From Micromonospora coerulea (GTDB taxonomy: Bacteria > Actinomycetota > Actinomycetes > Mycobacteriales > Micromonosporaceae): a stretch of 64,000 nt of DNA. The notes under the pieces were generated by a model, which saw only the letters and a list, made by a program, of their open reading frames with translations, did no database searches and was not told where the DNA came from. Each line of letters opens with the position of its first letter. The stretch's first letter is position 1. A program made the translations under genes and the position numbers. Where the stretch lies: contig NZ_JAEMUW010000004.1 in the NCBI RefSeq assembly GCF_016598485.1, positions 186,001 to 250,000 on the forward strand, written 5' to 3'. This document shows, piece after piece, positions 39,101 through 48,645 of the stretch.

Positions 39101-40834
39101 GTGGCAGCCCGGACGCCGGCGCTCGAGACGTTCCCGCCCCTGCGTGCCTGGCAACGCAGGGCGCTGGTGGAGTACCTGCGCCGCCGGACCGAGGACTTCA
39201 CCGCGGTCGCCACCCCGGGCGCCGGTAAGACGACCTTCGCCCTGCGGATCGCCGCCGAACTGCTCGCCGACGGCACCGTCGAGGCGGTCACCGTGGTCGC
39301 CCCGACCGAGCACCTGAAGACCCAGTGGGCCACCTCGGCCGCCCGGGTCGGCATCCAGCTCGATGCGGCGTTCCGCAACGCCGACCTGCACTCGTCCGCC
39401 GACTTCCACGGCGCGGTGGTCACGTACGCCCAGGTCGGCATGGCGCCACAGGTGCACCGGCGGCGCACCATGACCCGGCGGACCCTGGTCATCCTCGACG
39501 AGATCCACCACGCCGGCGACTCCCGATCCTGGGGCGACGGGGTCAAGGCCGCCTTCGAGCCCGCGGTCCGCCGGCTGATGCTCACCGGTACGCCGTTCCG
39601 CTCCGACGACAACCCGATCCCGTTCGTCAGCTACGAGCGGGGCGGCGACGGGCTGCTGCGCTCCCGCGCCGACTCGGTCTACGGCTACGCCGACGCGCTG
39701 CGCGACAACGTGGTCCGGCCGGTGCTCTTCCTGGCGTACTCCGGGGAGACCCGGTGGCGTACCAACGCCGGTGAGGAGCTGGCGGCCCGGCTGGGCGAGC
39801 CGATGACGCAGGACCTGGTCGCCCAGGCCTGGCGTACCGCGCTCGACCCGGCCGGCGACTGGATGCCGCAGGTGCTGCGGGCGGCCGACGCCCGGCTGAC
39901 CGTGCTGCGCAACGCCGGGATGGCCGACGCGGGCGGCCTGATCATCGCCAGCGACCAGCAGACCGCCCGCTCGTACGCCAAGCTGATCGAGCAGTTGACC
40001 GGCGAGAAGGCCACGGTGGTGCTCTCCGACGACCAGGGCGCGTCCGCGCGGATCGCGACGTTCGCGGCGTCCGAGCAGCGCTGGCTGGTCGCGGTGCGGA
40101 TGGTCTCCGAGGGTGTCGACATCCCCCGGCTGGCGGTCGGCGTCTACGCCACCAGCGCCAGCACCCCGCTCTACTTCGCCCAGGCCATCGGCCGGTTCGT
40201 CCGGGCCCGCCGGCCGGGGGAGACCGCCTCGGTCTTCCTGCCCAGCGTGCCGCACCTGCTCGGGCTGGCCAGCGAGATGGAGGCCGAGCGGGACCACGTG
40301 CTGGGCAAGCCGAAGGACTCCGACGGGTTCGACGACGACCTGCTGGAGCGGGCGCAGCGGGACGACCAGGCCAGCGGCGAGCTGGAGAAGCGCTTCGCGG
40401 CACTCTCCGCCACCGCCGAGCTGGACCAGGTGATCTTCGACGGGGCGTCGTTCGGGACCGCGGCCCAGGCCGGCACGCCGGAGGAGGAGGAGTACCTCGG
40501 CCTCCCCGGGCTGCTCACCGCGGACCAGGTCTCCCTGCTGCTCACCAGGCGCCAGGCCGAGCAGCTCGCCGCCCAGCGCCGGCGGTCGGCCACCCGGACC
40601 GCTGAGCCGGCCGCTGAGAGCCCCGCGGCGGCCCCGCCACCGATGAACGCCGCCCAGCGCCGGGTGGCCCTGCGGCGCCAGCTGAACGCCCTGGTGGCCG
40701 CCCGCCACCACCGCACCGGCCAGCCGCACGGCAAGATCCACGCCGAGCTGCGCCGCCTCTGCGGCGGCCCGCCGAGCGCCCAGGCCACCATCGAACAGCT
40801 CGAAGAGCGCATCGCCACCGTTCAGACCCTCTGA
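39101..40834 (+). CDS. DEAD/DEAH-box superfamily 2 helicase
   Basis: A 577-residue helicase: Q-like LRAWQRRALVEYL, Walker A TPGAGKTTFALR (about residues 38-46), motif Ia VVAPTEHLKTQW, motif II DEIHHAGD (about 134), motif III LTGTPFRSD, and the C-terminal domain with VRMVSEGVDIPRL and QAIGRFVRAR (motifs V/VI). The last 150 residues are linker and helices. It resembles the helicase part of type I/III restriction and UvrB-like enzymes but has no nuclease. The GTG at 39101 has GAGAGGA upstream; ATG 39035 is an alternative start. Its partner and substrate are unknown. Confidence 0.88.
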   Translation: MAARTPALETFPPLRAWQRRALVEYLRRRTEDFTAVATPGAGKTTFALRIAAELLADGTVEAVTVVAPTEHLKTQWATSAARVGIQLDAAFRNADLHSSADFHGAVVTYAQVGMAPQVHRRRTMTRRTLVILDEIHHAGDSRSWGDGVKAAFEPAVRRLMLTGTPFRSDDNPIPFVSYERGGDGLLRSRADSVYGYADALRDNVVRPVLFLAYSGETRWRTNAGEELAARLGEPMTQDLVAQAWRTALDPAGDWMPQVLRAADARLTVLRNAGMADAGGLIIASDQQTARSYAKLIEQLTGEKATVVLSDDQGASARIATFAASEQRWLVAVRMVSEGVDIPRLAVGVYATSASTPLYFAQAIGRFVRARRPGETASVFLPSVPHLLGLASEMEAERDHVLGKPKDSDGFDDDLLERAQRDDQASGELEKRFAALSATAELDQVIFDGASFGTAAQAGTPEEEEYLGLPGLLTADQVSLLLTRRQAEQLAAQRRRSATRTAEPAAESPAAAPPPMNAAQRRVALRRQLNALVAARHHRTGQPHGKIHAELRRLCGGPPSAQATIEQLEERIATVQTL

Positions 40835-40933
40835 CCCACACCCCACCGCCCGCCCCAGGGGTCAAGGGGCGGCGGGTTCACGCTCTCCGGGCGAGTGTGC
40901 GCAGCTTGGCGCGGGTGCGTGGGGTACACGAAA

Positions 40934-40970
40934 GCCGGCCGGAGGCTCCCCGTAGGGGCCTCCGGCCGGC
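40934..40970 (-). terminator. terminator after DUF7455 gene
   Basis: GCCGGCCGGAGGC (40934-40946) pairs with GCCTCCGGCCGGC (40958-40970), with further inner pairing. It is 25 nt beyond the minus-strand stop codon and may also stop the helicase transcript. Confidence 0.75.
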
Positions 40971-40995
40971 TATGTCGTGGTTGTTCTATGCGGTT

Positions 40996-41229
40996 TCAGT
41001 TCGCCATCAGATCGGCGCCACGCCAGCTGAACTCGGGGTCCGTCGCGTACCGCACGGTGATCTTCACGAGATCCTCCGCGTACTTGTTCGCGTGGTGCCC
41101 ACAGAACACCAGCTCGCTCCCACCCGCCAGAGTGATCCGGAGCTTGCCGGCAGCATTGCAGCGGTCGCACCGTTCATCGGCGGCTAGGGGAGCCACCGTC
41201 TCGGGCGGCGGCGTGAGGGTCGCGGTCAT
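40996..41229 (-). CDS. DUF7455 domain-containing small protein
   Basis: A 77-residue protein with a treble-clef-like metal site: ERCDRCNAAGKLRI, then LVFCGHHANKYAEDL. This CxxC...CxHH pattern is conserved in actinobacterial genes next to the principal sigma factor. Function is unknown. The ATG at 41227-41229 is set by GAGGAGGAAGG; the longer frame to 41391 has no start support. It lies downstream of hrdB on the same strand, 247 bp away. Confidence 0.85.
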   Translation of the reverse strand: MTATLTPPPETVAPLAADERCDRCNAAGKLRITLAGGSELVFCGHHANKYAEDLVKITVRYATDPEFSWRGADLMAN

Positions 41230-41414
41230 CGCCTTCCTCCTCTGGTCGTCACCGATGAACACTCTCTTCGGTCGTTGCTCACCTATCGTGCAACACCCTT
41301 CTCGGGCCCTGCCTTCCCTGTGTGCCCGCGGGGGACCGAGGTCACACCTGGCGTGGAGACAGTGTGCCGTGCACCAAGGGTGCCACGTCAACGATCACAA
41401 ACAGGCAACCGACC

Positions 41415-41446
41415 GATCACCATCGAGTGTTGTACGGCTGGTGATC
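41415..41446 (-). terminator. possible weak terminator after hrdB
   Basis: GATCACCA (41415-41422) and TGGTGATC (41439-41446) form an 8-bp stem with a 16-nt loop, about 31 nt past the hrdB stop codon. The stem is modest and the loop long. Confidence 0.35.
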
Positions 41447-41476
41447 AAAGTGACACGTCTAGTTGACGGGAACGGG

Positions 41477-43078
41477 TCAGTCCAGGTAGTCGCGGAGCAC
41501 CTGGGAGCGCGACGGGTGCCGCAACTTGGACATGGTCTTGGATTCGATCTGCCGGATGCGCTCCCGGGTCACGCCGTACACCTGGCCGATCTCGTCCAGG
41601 GTACGCGGCTGGCCGTCGGTCAGGCCGAAGCGCAGGCGTACCACGCCCGCCTCACGCTCGGAGAGCGTCTGCAGCACCTGCTGGAGCTGATCCTGCAGCA
41701 GCGAGAACGACACCGCGTCGACCGCGACCACGGCCTCCGAGTCCTCGATGAAGTCGCCGAGCTGGCTGTCGCCCTCGTCACCGATGGTCTGGTCGAGCGA
41801 GATGGGCTCCCGGGCGTACTGCTGGATCTCCAGCACCTTCTCCGGTGTGATGTCCATCTCCTTGGCCAGCTCCTCCGGGGTGGGCTCACGGCCCAGGTCC
41901 TGGAGCAGCTCGCGCTGGATCCGGCCAAGCTTGTTGATCACCTCGACCATGTGCACCGGGATGCGGATGGTGCGAGCCTGGTCGGCCATGGCGCGGGTGA
42001 TGGCCTGGCGGATCCACCAGGTGGCGTAGGTGGAGAACTTGTAGCCCTTGGTGTAGTCGAACTTCTCGACGGCGCGGATCAGGCCGAGGTTGCCTTCCTG
42101 GATCAGGTCCAGGAACGCCATGCCGCGACCCGTGTACCGCTTGGCCAGCGAAACGACCAGTCGGAGGTTCGCCTCCAGCAGGTGGTTCTTGGCGCGCTCG
42201 CCGTCGCGGGAGATCCACAGCAGGTCGCGCTGCATGTCCCGGGTGAGCTTCTCCTCGCCCTCCTCGGCGGCGCGCAGCCGCTCGGCGGCGTACAGGCCGG
42301 CCTCGATCCGCTTGGCGAGCTCGACCTCCTGCTCGGCGTTGAGCAGCGGCACCTTGCCGATCTGCTTGAGGTACGCCCGCACGGAGTCGGCGGAGGCGGT
42401 CAGCTCGGCGTCCCGGCGCGCCTGCTTGAGCGCCTCGGACTCCTCGTCGTCCCACTCGAAGTCGTTGTCCGTGGCGGAGGCGGCGGCGTCGGTCTCGGCG
42501 GCCTGGGTCAGCTCGGCCGGCTCCTCGACCACCACGTCCTCGATCGCGGCGGCGAGCTCCTCCGGGTCGATGTCGCCCTCGGCGCCCTCGGCCTTGGTGC
42601 CGCCCTTGGCCGGCTTCACCGCGGCGGTCTTCGCGGCCACGGTCGCCTTGGTGGCCCGGGTCGTCTTGGTGGCCTTGGACGGCGCGGCGGCTCCCTCGGC
42701 GGTGGTGCCGGTGGCCTTGCGCGCGGTCGCCTTCCGCGGGGCGGGGGCCGGGGCCTCGTCGGCGGCGGGCGCCTGCTTCGGGGCGGGCGCGGCGGCCTTC
42801 TTGGTGGTCTTGGCGGTGGTGGCCCGGGACGCCGGCGTGGCCGAGCGGGCGGCGGCCACCCGACGGCGGGTGCTGGCGGAGCCGTCCACGACCACCGTCA
42901 CGCCCGCCTCGGAGAGCGCGCGCAGGATCTTCTTGGCCTGGGCCGGGGTCACCTCAGCGGACTCGACAGTGCGCGCGAGCTGGGCCGACGTGAGCTGGCC
43001 GCCGGCGCTCTGCGCATGGGCGATCAGGGTGTCGGTGAGCGAGCGAACGTCGGCGCCGTTCTGGCGGGGTTCTGTCAC
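41477..43078 (-). CDS. sigA: principal RNA polymerase sigma factor (HrdB/SigA)
   Basis: The essential housekeeping sigma factor. The 533-residue protein has a long Ala/Lys/Thr-rich N-terminal extension (about 60-200, typical of actinobacterial SigA), region 1.2 ([32 protein letters not shown]), region 2 ([22 protein letters not shown]...), region 3 ([21 protein letters not shown]) and region 4 ([42 protein letters not shown]), ending [12 protein letters not shown]. The GTG at 43076-43078 follows GGAAGG by 7 nt. Divergent from the suhB-like gene. Confidence 0.95.
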   Translation of the reverse strand: MTEPRQNGADVRSLTDTLIAHAQSAGGQLTSAQLARTVESAEVTPAQAKKILRALSEAGVTVVVDGSASTRRRVAAARSATPASRATTAKTTKKAAAPAPKQAPAADEAPAPAPRKATARKATGTTAEGAAAPSKATKTTRATKATVAAKTAAVKPAKGGTKAEGAEGDIDPEELAAAIEDVVVEEPAELTQAAETDAAASATDNDFEWDDEESEALKQARRDAELTASADSVRAYLKQIGKVPLLNAEQEVELAKRIEAGLYAAERLRAAEEGEEKLTRDMQRDLLWISRDGERAKNHLLEANLRLVVSLAKRYTGRGMAFLDLIQEGNLGLIRAVEKFDYTKGYKFSTYATWWIRQAITRAMADQARTIRIPVHMVEVINKLGRIQRELLQDLGREPTPEELAKEMDITPEKVLEIQQYAREPISLDQTIGDEGDSQLGDFIEDSEAVVAVDAVSFSLLQDQLQQVLQTLSEREAGVVRLRFGLTDGQPRTLDEIGQVYGVTRERIRQIESKTMSKLRHPSRSQVLRDYLD

Positions 43079-43323
43079 GAATGACCTTCCGGAGGCGAAG
43101 AGCGAGCACGGCCGGGTCGTCCGGCACAGCACGGAACGCCGTGCCGGGCGATGTCGTTGAGGGACCCCCGTGTCCCGGGCCGGCCGGTCGCTGGCGGTCC
43201 GTGGCGCGTGGGCAGGGTGAATTGTAACGCCGTCTGCCGCGATCATCCCGCGCCGCACGGCGGACAGGTGACACGGACCGCCGATTGGGCGCAGATGTGG
43301 ACTTTGTAAGGATGATACCCGCG

Positions 43324-43346
43324 CGCGACCCGGGAGTCCCGGGTCG
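43324..43346. promoter_or_regulatory. palindrome between sigA and suhB-like gene
   Basis: GCGACCCGGGAGTCCCGGGTCG contains CGACCCGGGA and TCCCGGGTCG arms around a central G. It lies about 20-40 bp upstream of the phosphatase start codon, so it could be an operator or a leader hairpin. Confidence 0.35.
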
Positions 43347-43365
43347 TACGGGAAGGGGACCAATC

Positions 43366-44187
43366 ATGATCCGCTCGGCGCCGCCGAAGCAGGAACTGCT
43401 GGAGATCGCTATCGACGTCGCCCGGGACGCGGCCGCCACCGCCCACCGGATGCGGGCCGAGGGGGTCTCGGTCGCGGCGACCAAGAGCACCGCCACCGAC
43501 GTGGTCACCGCCGCCGACCGGGCGGTGGAGCGGCAGGTGCTGGATGCCCTGCGGCGGCTCCGCCCGGACGACGCGGTGCTCGGCGAGGAGTACGGCGCGG
43601 GGGAGACCGGGCCGGTCGACGCGGGCGGGGTGCGCTGGATCGTCGACCCGATCGACGGCACGGTGAACTACCTGTACGGGCTGCCGTACTGCGCGGTCTC
43701 GCTGGCCGCCGAGGTGGCCGGCACCGTGGTAGCCGGGGTGGTCCGCAACGTGGCCACCGGCGAGGAGTGGACCGCCACCGCGGGCGGCGGCGCCTGGCGG
43801 GACGGCGAGCGGCTGCGCTGCTCCACCGAGACGGACCTGGGCCAGGCGCTGGTCGCCACCGGGTTCGGCTACGACGCCGGCCGGCGGGCGCACCAGGCCC
43901 GGGTGGTCGCCGAACTGATCCCGCACATCCGGGACATCCGCCGGATGGGTGCCGCGGCGCTGGACCTCTGCCTGGCCGCCGAGGGCCGCGTGGACGCCTA
44001 CTACGAGAAGGGACTGGCCGCCTGGGACCTGGCGGCCGGCGGGCTGGTCGCCAGCGAGGCGGGGCTGCGGGTGACCGGGTTGAACGGCCGACCCGCCGGC
44101 CCCGACCTGGTCATCGCCGCGCCGCCGGCGCTGTTCATGCCGCTGCACACCCGGCTCGCCGCCCTGGACGCCTCCGGCGGCCCCTGA
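43366..44187 (+). CDS. inositol monophosphatase family protein (SuhB-like)
   Basis: A 273-residue Mg-dependent phosphatase. Metal and catalytic residues lie in LGEEYG, WIVDPIDGTVNYLYG (about 93-107) and the C-terminal AAWDLAAGGLVASEAG. In actinobacteria this enzyme supplies myo-inositol for phosphatidylinositol and mycothiol; histidinol phosphatase is a related alternative. It matches the position of suhB beside sigA in mycobacteria. The ATG at 43366 has GGGAAGGGG upstream. Confidence 0.92.
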   Translation: MIRSAPPKQELLEIAIDVARDAAATAHRMRAEGVSVAATKSTATDVVTAADRAVERQVLDALRRLRPDDAVLGEEYGAGETGPVDAGGVRWIVDPIDGTVNYLYGLPYCAVSLAAEVAGTVVAGVVRNVATGEEWTATAGGGAWRDGERLRCSTETDLGQALVATGFGYDAGRRAHQARVVAELIPHIRDIRRMGAAALDLCLAAEGRVDAYYEKGLAAWDLAAGGLVASEAGLRVTGLNGRPAGPDLVIAAPPALFMPLHTRLAALDASGGP

Positions 44188-44262
44188 CCGTCCCTGATCC
44201 GGCTGGGCCCTCCACCGCTCTGGCAGGCCCCCTGGCCGGGGGGGCCGAGGCGGACAGGGAAC

Positions 44263-44287
44263 GGCGCCCGGCCCTGGGCCGGGCGCC
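44263..44287. terminator. terminator between suhB-like and LytR_C genes
   Basis: 11-bp stem GGCGCCCGGCC / GGCCGGGCGCC with CTG loop, between convergent genes. Confidence 0.65.
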
Positions 44288-44345
44288 GAGGGTGCGGCTT
44301 CGTGCCGGTGGGGGCGCCGCGCTGGTCGGGGTGAGTGCGGTGGGG

Positions 44346-44879
44346 CTACTTGTCGTCGACCGGCATCGGGCAGGAGCCGGGGGGTGCCTCCGGGGAGCCC
44401 AGGTCGCCGAGGGACTGGTTGACCTCGGTGGTGGTGGCCAGCTGCTGGAAGCCGTTGCCCAGGACCACGTCGACCGTGTCGTCCTTGCGCTTCGCGTCGT
44501 ACTCCTGCTTGGCGTTGTTCAGGAAGTAGGCCCGCAGCAGGTGAGCGGAGCCGACGCCCTTCGGCCCGAAGCGCAGCACCGCGACGTCGTCGACCCGCTT
44601 CTTCGCGTCGTCCACCTTCTTGACCTGGAACTTCCGGTAGCGGAAGTCGTCCGCCACGCTGCCGGCCAGGCCCGTCTCGTCGGTGGCGTTGTAGACGTTG
44701 ACCTTCACGTCCTTCGGCTCGCGCAGGGTGACGTCGGCCAGCGGCCAGCCGTCGGGGCAGCTCTCCGCGGAGGCCACCCCGCCCTGGCTGTCGCGTACCA
44801 CGGCGACGACGACGAAGACCAGCGCGACGACCGCCAGCAGACCGACGACAACGAGTGCCCGCACTCGCGCAAAACTCAT
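44346..44879 (-). CDS. LytR_C domain-containing membrane-anchored protein
   Basis: A 177-residue protein with an N-terminal membrane helix (VRALVVVGLLAVVALVFVVVAVV) and an extracytoplasmic LytR_C domain (VKVNVYNATDETGLAGSVADDFRYRKFQV...AVLRFGPKG), like the mycobacterial Cei envelope-integrity protein at the same locus. Two cysteines (ESCPDGW, GSCPMP) are at the ends of the domain and could form a disulfide. Likely acts at the cell wall. Confidence 0.88.
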   Translation of the reverse strand: MSFARVRALVVVGLLAVVALVFVVVAVVRDSQGGVASAESCPDGWPLADVTLREPKDVKVNVYNATDETGLAGSVADDFRYRKFQVKKVDDAKKRVDDVAVLRFGPKGVGSAHLLRAYFLNNAKQEYDAKRKDDTVDVVLGNGFQQLATTTEVNQSLGDLGSPEAPPGSCPMPVDDK

Positions 44880-45297
44880 CAGGGCGCTCCCCGGACATAT
44901 GGGTGGCGGCGGCCGTTGGCGGTCGGGCCGCCCCGCCGGCCGTCGAGTACGCCGCTGAGGTTAACGGTTGTCCGGCCGTCGCGTGGAAACAGTCCGACAT
45001 GCCGGCGCGCCACCCGGGAACCGGGTACTACTACCCCTATCTTCGTGTCGCCTGAGTCACATTGGGAACAACTTCGGGCGCAAGGGCGTACATCTCTCCC
45101 GCGAGGGCGGTATACATGCCTCGCCCAAAGGGGGGGTAAGGTTCCGCGCTTCGCCGGGGGAGTTTCCCTGGCGGACTCGGCGCACCGGTCGTCGGGTCGG
45201 GTGACCGACACAGATGGTGGCCGGCCAGCGGAACCGAAACAGCGTCGTCCGGCGTTACAACCGGAAGCGACCATATCGATATTGGAGAGTGAAACCG
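44880..45297. other. 418-bp intergenic region between LytR_C and DUF4193 genes
   Basis: No gene found. It serves as divergent promoter region. Visible structures are a bulged stem GCGAGGGC...GCCTCGC (45101-45124) around the AT-rich GGTATACAT, and an 8-bp stem CGCCGGGG/CCCTGGCG with one G-U pair (about 45153-45175). The DUF4193 gene has GGAGAG 5-10 nt before its ATG and the palindrome ATATCGATAT just before that. None matches an RNA family I can name. Confidence 0.5.
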
Positions 45298-45594
45298 ATG
45301 GCCACCGACTACGACGCCCCGCGTCGCGACGAGGTCGACCTCGGCGAGGACAGCCTCGAGGAGCTCAAGGCCCGGCGGGTCGACTCACAGTCGGGCGCCG
45401 TGGACGTCGACGAGGCCGAGGTGGCCGAGAGCTTCGAGTTGCCCGGCGCCGATCTGGCCGACGAGGAGCTCACGGTCAAGGTTCTGCCGATGCAACAGGA
45501 CGAGTTCCGGTGCGCTCGCTGCTTCCTGGTCCACCACCGCAGCCAGCTGGCGGTCGAGCGCAACGGCGAACTGATCTGCCGCGAGTGCGTCTGA
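45298..45594 (+). CDS. DUF4193 domain-containing protein
   Basis: A 98-residue acidic protein (ATDYDAPRRDEVDLGEDSLEELKARR) ending in a zinc ribbon FRCARCFLVHHRSQLA...LICRECV. The family is universal in actinobacteria and adjoins sigA-dut loci; its function is unknown, although the ribbon suggests nucleic-acid or RNA polymerase contact. ATG preceded by GGAGAG. Confidence 0.92.
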   Translation: MATDYDAPRRDEVDLGEDSLEELKARRVDSQSGAVDVDEAEVAESFELPGADLADEELTVKVLPMQQDEFRCARCFLVHHRSQLAVERNGELICRECV

Positions 45595-45612
45595 CCCCGA
45601 CACGTGTCACCG

Positions 45613-45640
45613 GCGGCGGCCCTCTCGACGGGGCCGCCGC
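45613..45640 (+). terminator. terminator after DUF4193 gene
   Basis: 10-bp stem GCGGCGGCCC / GGGCCGCCGC with 8-nt loop, followed by TGTT. Confidence 0.7.
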
Positions 45641-45728
45641 TGTTCGAGCCGCCGTGCGCCGGCGGCGGGAAGCTGCTTGACTCGGATCAGGCGGTTTCCA
45701 GCCGGCGGGGATGCGGGAGGTCGGACGG

Positions 45729-46610
45729 GTGAGCGAGCGCAGCGAACGGACCAGCGGGCCCGACGCCGACGGCACGGGTGTGCGTGCCGAGCGGGACCAC
45801 GCGGCGGGGGGCGCCGGCCCACCGTCCACGCCGGCTGACGCGGCCGCCACGGCGGGCGGCGACGCCGACCAGCTGGGCGCGACCGTCGCGGCGCTCACCG
45901 CGGACGACCTCGCGCCCGCCCGGCGGCGGCAGCTGCTGACCCGTCTGGTCGGGCAGGCGCGTGCCCGGGGGCTCGGCGACCTGTTCAAGCCGAAGGCCGC
46001 GGTCCGCTGGATGGCGGACACCGTCGCCGAGGTCGCGCCGCACGTGCCGATCCGTGACCTGGCCACTCTGCGCCGGCATTTTCCCGGCCTCGACGACGAG
46101 GAACTGGCCGACCGGCTGGTCCGCAACGCCGCCCGGGCCACCGCCGGGGTGGGCGCGGCCGGCGGCGGGGTCGCCGCCGTCGAGTGGGCGGTCACCCCGA
46201 CGCTGCTCTCCGCGCCGGTGCTGCTCGCCGCCGAGACGGTCACCGTGGTGGCGATCGAACTGAAGTTGATCGGCGAACTGCACGAGGTGTACGGCATGGC
46301 GCTGCCCACCGGCGGCACCCAGCGTGCCGTGGCGCTGATGCACTCCTGGGCCAGCCAGCGGGGGATCAACCCGCTGATGCCCGGCGTCGGGGTGAGCGCG
46401 GTACTCGGCACCACCGCCCGCAAGGAGCTGCGGGACAGCCTGCTCAGGCGCTTCGGGCGCAACCTGACCACCCTCGGCCCGTTCCTCACCGGCGCGGCGG
46501 TGGCCAGCTACCTCAACCGGCGGTCCACCCGGAACCTGGCCGACCAGCTCCGCCGGGACCTGCGCCGCAAGGGGCGGGACCTGCCCGGCTCGCGGCCCGC
46601 GCTGCCCTGA
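45729..46610 (+). CDS. conserved hypothetical protein with hydrophobic helices (possibly EcsC-like)
   Basis: A 293-residue protein. An Ala/Gly/Asp-rich N-terminus is followed by a helical part with hydrophobic stretches (ATAGVGAAGGGVAAVEWAVTPTLLSAPVLLAAETVTVVAIELKLIGELHEVYG). This AAE...A-E-L-x-L-I-x-E-L-H-x-x-Y-G pattern is vaguely like EcsC, but the match is weak. The GTG at 45729 is preferred because GGGAGG lies 7-12 nt upstream; ATG 45711 lies next to it. Convergent with the DUF3093 gene. Confidence 0.7.
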   Translation: MSERSERTSGPDADGTGVRAERDHAAGGAGPPSTPADAAATAGGDADQLGATVAALTADDLAPARRRQLLTRLVGQARARGLGDLFKPKAAVRWMADTVAEVAPHVPIRDLATLRRHFPGLDDEELADRLVRNAARATAGVGAAGGGVAAVEWAVTPTLLSAPVLLAAETVTVVAIELKLIGELHEVYGMALPTGGTQRAVALMHSWASQRGINPLMPGVGVSAVLGTTARKELRDSLLRRFGRNLTTLGPFLTGAAVASYLNRRSTRNLADQLRRDLRRKGRDLPGSRPALP

Positions 46611-46624
46611 GCCGCGCAGCCGGC

Positions 46625-47128
46625 TCAACCGGCGTCGCGGACCGCCATGATCGCCGCGGCCAGCTCGACCGGGCGCCGGGAGCTGACCACCCAGAACGGG
46701 GTCGGATCCGCCGGGTCGTCCAGCACCACCTGGACCGCGCCGCCCACCCAGGGCCGCTGCACCACGAAGGCGAGCGGGTCGGAGCCGACGCCGAGCACCT
46801 CGCGGCGACCGGCGGCGTCCAGCGGGATCGCGTCGGCGACGAAGCGCACCGGCAGGCGGGCGTCGTCCACCCGCAGCTCGCCGTCGACCACGGCGACCCG
46901 GATCCGGCCGAGCCACCACAGGGCGGCCACCGTCGCCGGCAGCAGCAGCGTGAACGGCACCCAGGACCGCCACCCGTCGGCGCCCAACCAGAGCTCGGCG
47001 GCGAACAGCCCGGTCAGGCCCAGCCCGGCCAGCCAGTACCACCAGGGCAGGCCGAGCCGCTCGGCGTACGCCGGGGAGACCGGCGGCGCCGGGGCCTTGG
47101 CGGGCGACGAGGATGGCGACAGGCTCAC
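46625..47128 (-). CDS. DUF3093 domain-containing membrane protein
   Basis: A 167-residue protein with two membrane helices (about 31-48 and 57-72) and a C-terminal beta domain ([29 protein letters not shown]...[15 protein letters not shown]), the DUF3093 layout. It is a standard neighbour of dut in actinobacteria; function unknown. Divergent from dut with 85 bp between. Confidence 0.9.
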   Translation of the reverse strand: MSLSPSSSPAKAPAPPVSPAYAERLGLPWWYWLAGLGLTGLFAAELWLGADGWRSWVPFTLLLPATVAALWWLGRIRVAVVDGELRVDDARLPVRFVADAIPLDAAGRREVLGVGSDPLAFVVQRPWVGGAVQVVLDDPADPTPFWVVSSRRPVELAAAIMAVRDAG

Positions 47129-47213
47129 AGTCCGAGGGTACGGCGCACGACGGGGCCGCCACCCGGCAGGATGGCAGGGTCACCCCGCGAGGACCGGACG
47201 GAAGAGGAACACC

Positions 47214-47744
47214 GTGACAGACGTCGTACCCGTGCCCGTACGGCAGCTCGACCCGGACCTGCCGCTGCCGGCGTACGCCCATCCCGGCGACGCCGGCGCG
47301 GACCTGGTGGCCGCCGCGGACGTCGAGCTGCCGCCCGGCGGGCGGGCCCTGGTCCCCACCGGGGTGGCGCTCGCCCTCCCCGAGGGGTACGTGGGGCTGG
47401 TCCATCCCCGATCGGGGCTGGCGGCCAGGCTCGGCGTGACGGTGCTGAACGCGCCCGGTACGGTCGACGCCGGCTACCGGGGTGAGATCCTGGTCAACCT
47501 GATCAATCATGATCGGGACGTGCCCGCGAAGATCAGCCGTGGCGACCGGATTGCGCAGCTCGTCGTCCAGCGGGTGGCGCGGGCCGAATTCCAGCCGGTG
47601 GCGGAGCTGCCCGCGTCCCGGCGCGGCGCCGGTGGGCACGGCTCGACCGGCGGACACGCCGGGCTGGTCCCGGCCCCGGCCGGCGACGGCGGGCGGGAAT
47701 CGCCGGAGCACGCGGGCGGGCGGACGGAAGAGGTGGCAGGGTGA
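47214..47744 (+). CDS. dut: deoxyuridine 5'-triphosphate nucleotidohydrolase
   Basis: Hydrolyses dUTP to dUMP, keeping uracil out of DNA and feeding dTMP synthesis. The 176-residue trimeric-type dUTPase has motif I (HPGDAGADL), II ([11 protein letters not shown]), III ([14 protein letters not shown]), IV ([12 protein letters not shown]) and V ([11 protein letters not shown]); the Phe usual in motif V (GGFGSTG) is His here. A 30-residue disordered C-terminal extension follows. GTG start; the DUF3710 gene follows after 25 nt. Confidence 0.95.
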   Translation: MTDVVPVPVRQLDPDLPLPAYAHPGDAGADLVAAADVELPPGGRALVPTGVALALPEGYVGLVHPRSGLAARLGVTVLNAPGTVDAGYRGEILVNLINHDRDVPAKISRGDRIAQLVVQRVARAEFQPVAELPASRRGAGGHGSTGGHAGLVPAPAGDGGRESPEHAGGRTEEVAG

Positions 47745-47769
47745 GTGCGAACAGCGGAGGGTGGGCGCA

Positions 47770-48429
47770 GTGATCTTCTCCCGAAAGCGGGCCGGTGGCG
47801 CGCGGCACGCGCGTGACGAGCGGGCCGCCGAGGTCCTCGACTCCCAGGAGGTCGAGGAGAGCCCGGTGCCGTCCCGGGGTCCGTACGACGTCTCCGAGGC
47901 GCCGGACATGCCCCGGCTGGACCTGGGCAGCCTGCAGATCCCGGCGGTCCCCGAGGTCGAGGTCCGGGTGCAGGCCGACCCGCAGGGCGTGATCCAGCAG
48001 GTCGTGCTGGTGTACGGGGAGAACGCCCTCCAGCTCGGTGTCTTCGCGGCGCCCCGCTCCGAGGGCATCTGGGACGAGGTGCGCGAGGAGATCCGGCAGT
48101 CGCTGTTCAACGACGGCGCCGCCGCCCGCGAGGTCGAGGGGGAGTACGGCACCGAGCTGCACGCCCGGGTCCGCACCCCGGACGGCCTGACCGACCTGCG
48201 CTTCGTCGGCATCGACGGGCCGCGCTGGATGGTCCGCGGCGTGTACCAGGGCGCCGCCGCCACCGACCCGGACGCGGCCGGCCCGCTGGCGATCTGCCTG
48301 GACGGCCTGGTGGTCGACCGCGGGCAGGAGGCGAAGCCGGTGCGCGAGCCGCTGCCGCTGCGGCTGCCCCGCGAGATGGCCGAGCAGGCCAGCCAGGAGA
48401 ACCCCGCGCCGGGCCAGCGCGAGGCCTGA
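47770..48429 (+). CDS. DUF3710 domain-containing protein
   Basis: A 219-residue cytoplasmic protein: IFSRKR at the start, then GPYDVSEAPDMPRLDLGSLQIPAVPEVEVRVQ and LQLGVFAAPRSEGIWDEVREEI, all typical of DUF3710. The family always accompanies dut and the OB-fold gene in actinobacteria; function unknown. The GTG at 47770 has GGAGGG upstream. Confidence 0.92.
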   Translation: MIFSRKRAGGARHARDERAAEVLDSQEVEESPVPSRGPYDVSEAPDMPRLDLGSLQIPAVPEVEVRVQADPQGVIQQVVLVYGENALQLGVFAAPRSEGIWDEVREEIRQSLFNDGAAAREVEGEYGTELHARVRTPDGLTDLRFVGIDGPRWMVRGVYQGAAATDPDAAGPLAICLDGLVVDRGQEAKPVREPLPLRLPREMAEQASQENPAPGQREA

Positions 48430-48438
48430 GGCGTTCCA

Positions 48439-48486
48439 CGCCGGGCCCGGACCCGTCGGCTCCCACCGACGGTGCCGGGCCCGGCG
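48439..48486 (+). terminator. terminator after dut-DUF3710
   Basis: Outer 12-bp stem CGCCGGGCCCGG (48439-48450) / CCGGGCCCGGCG (48475-48486) enclosing an inner CCGTCGG/CCGACGG stem. Confidence 0.75.
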
Positions 48487-48645
48487 CGTGCCGGCCGCCG
48501 GTGCCGTACGCCGGGCAGGTGCCGCCGTGGACGCCGGGTCCGCCCGGCGGCCGGATCGGCGTACGCTGGCGGGACGGTTCCGGCATTCCGGGGCCGGGCC
48601 AGCGCCGGCGCGGACCGGCCAGCGTGGAGAGGTGACGCGGAGGTC

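Noticed and set aside
43221..43226. TACAAT (minus strand) as the sigA -10
   Set aside because: Good hexamer, but no -35 at any usual spacing; too little to list as a promoter.
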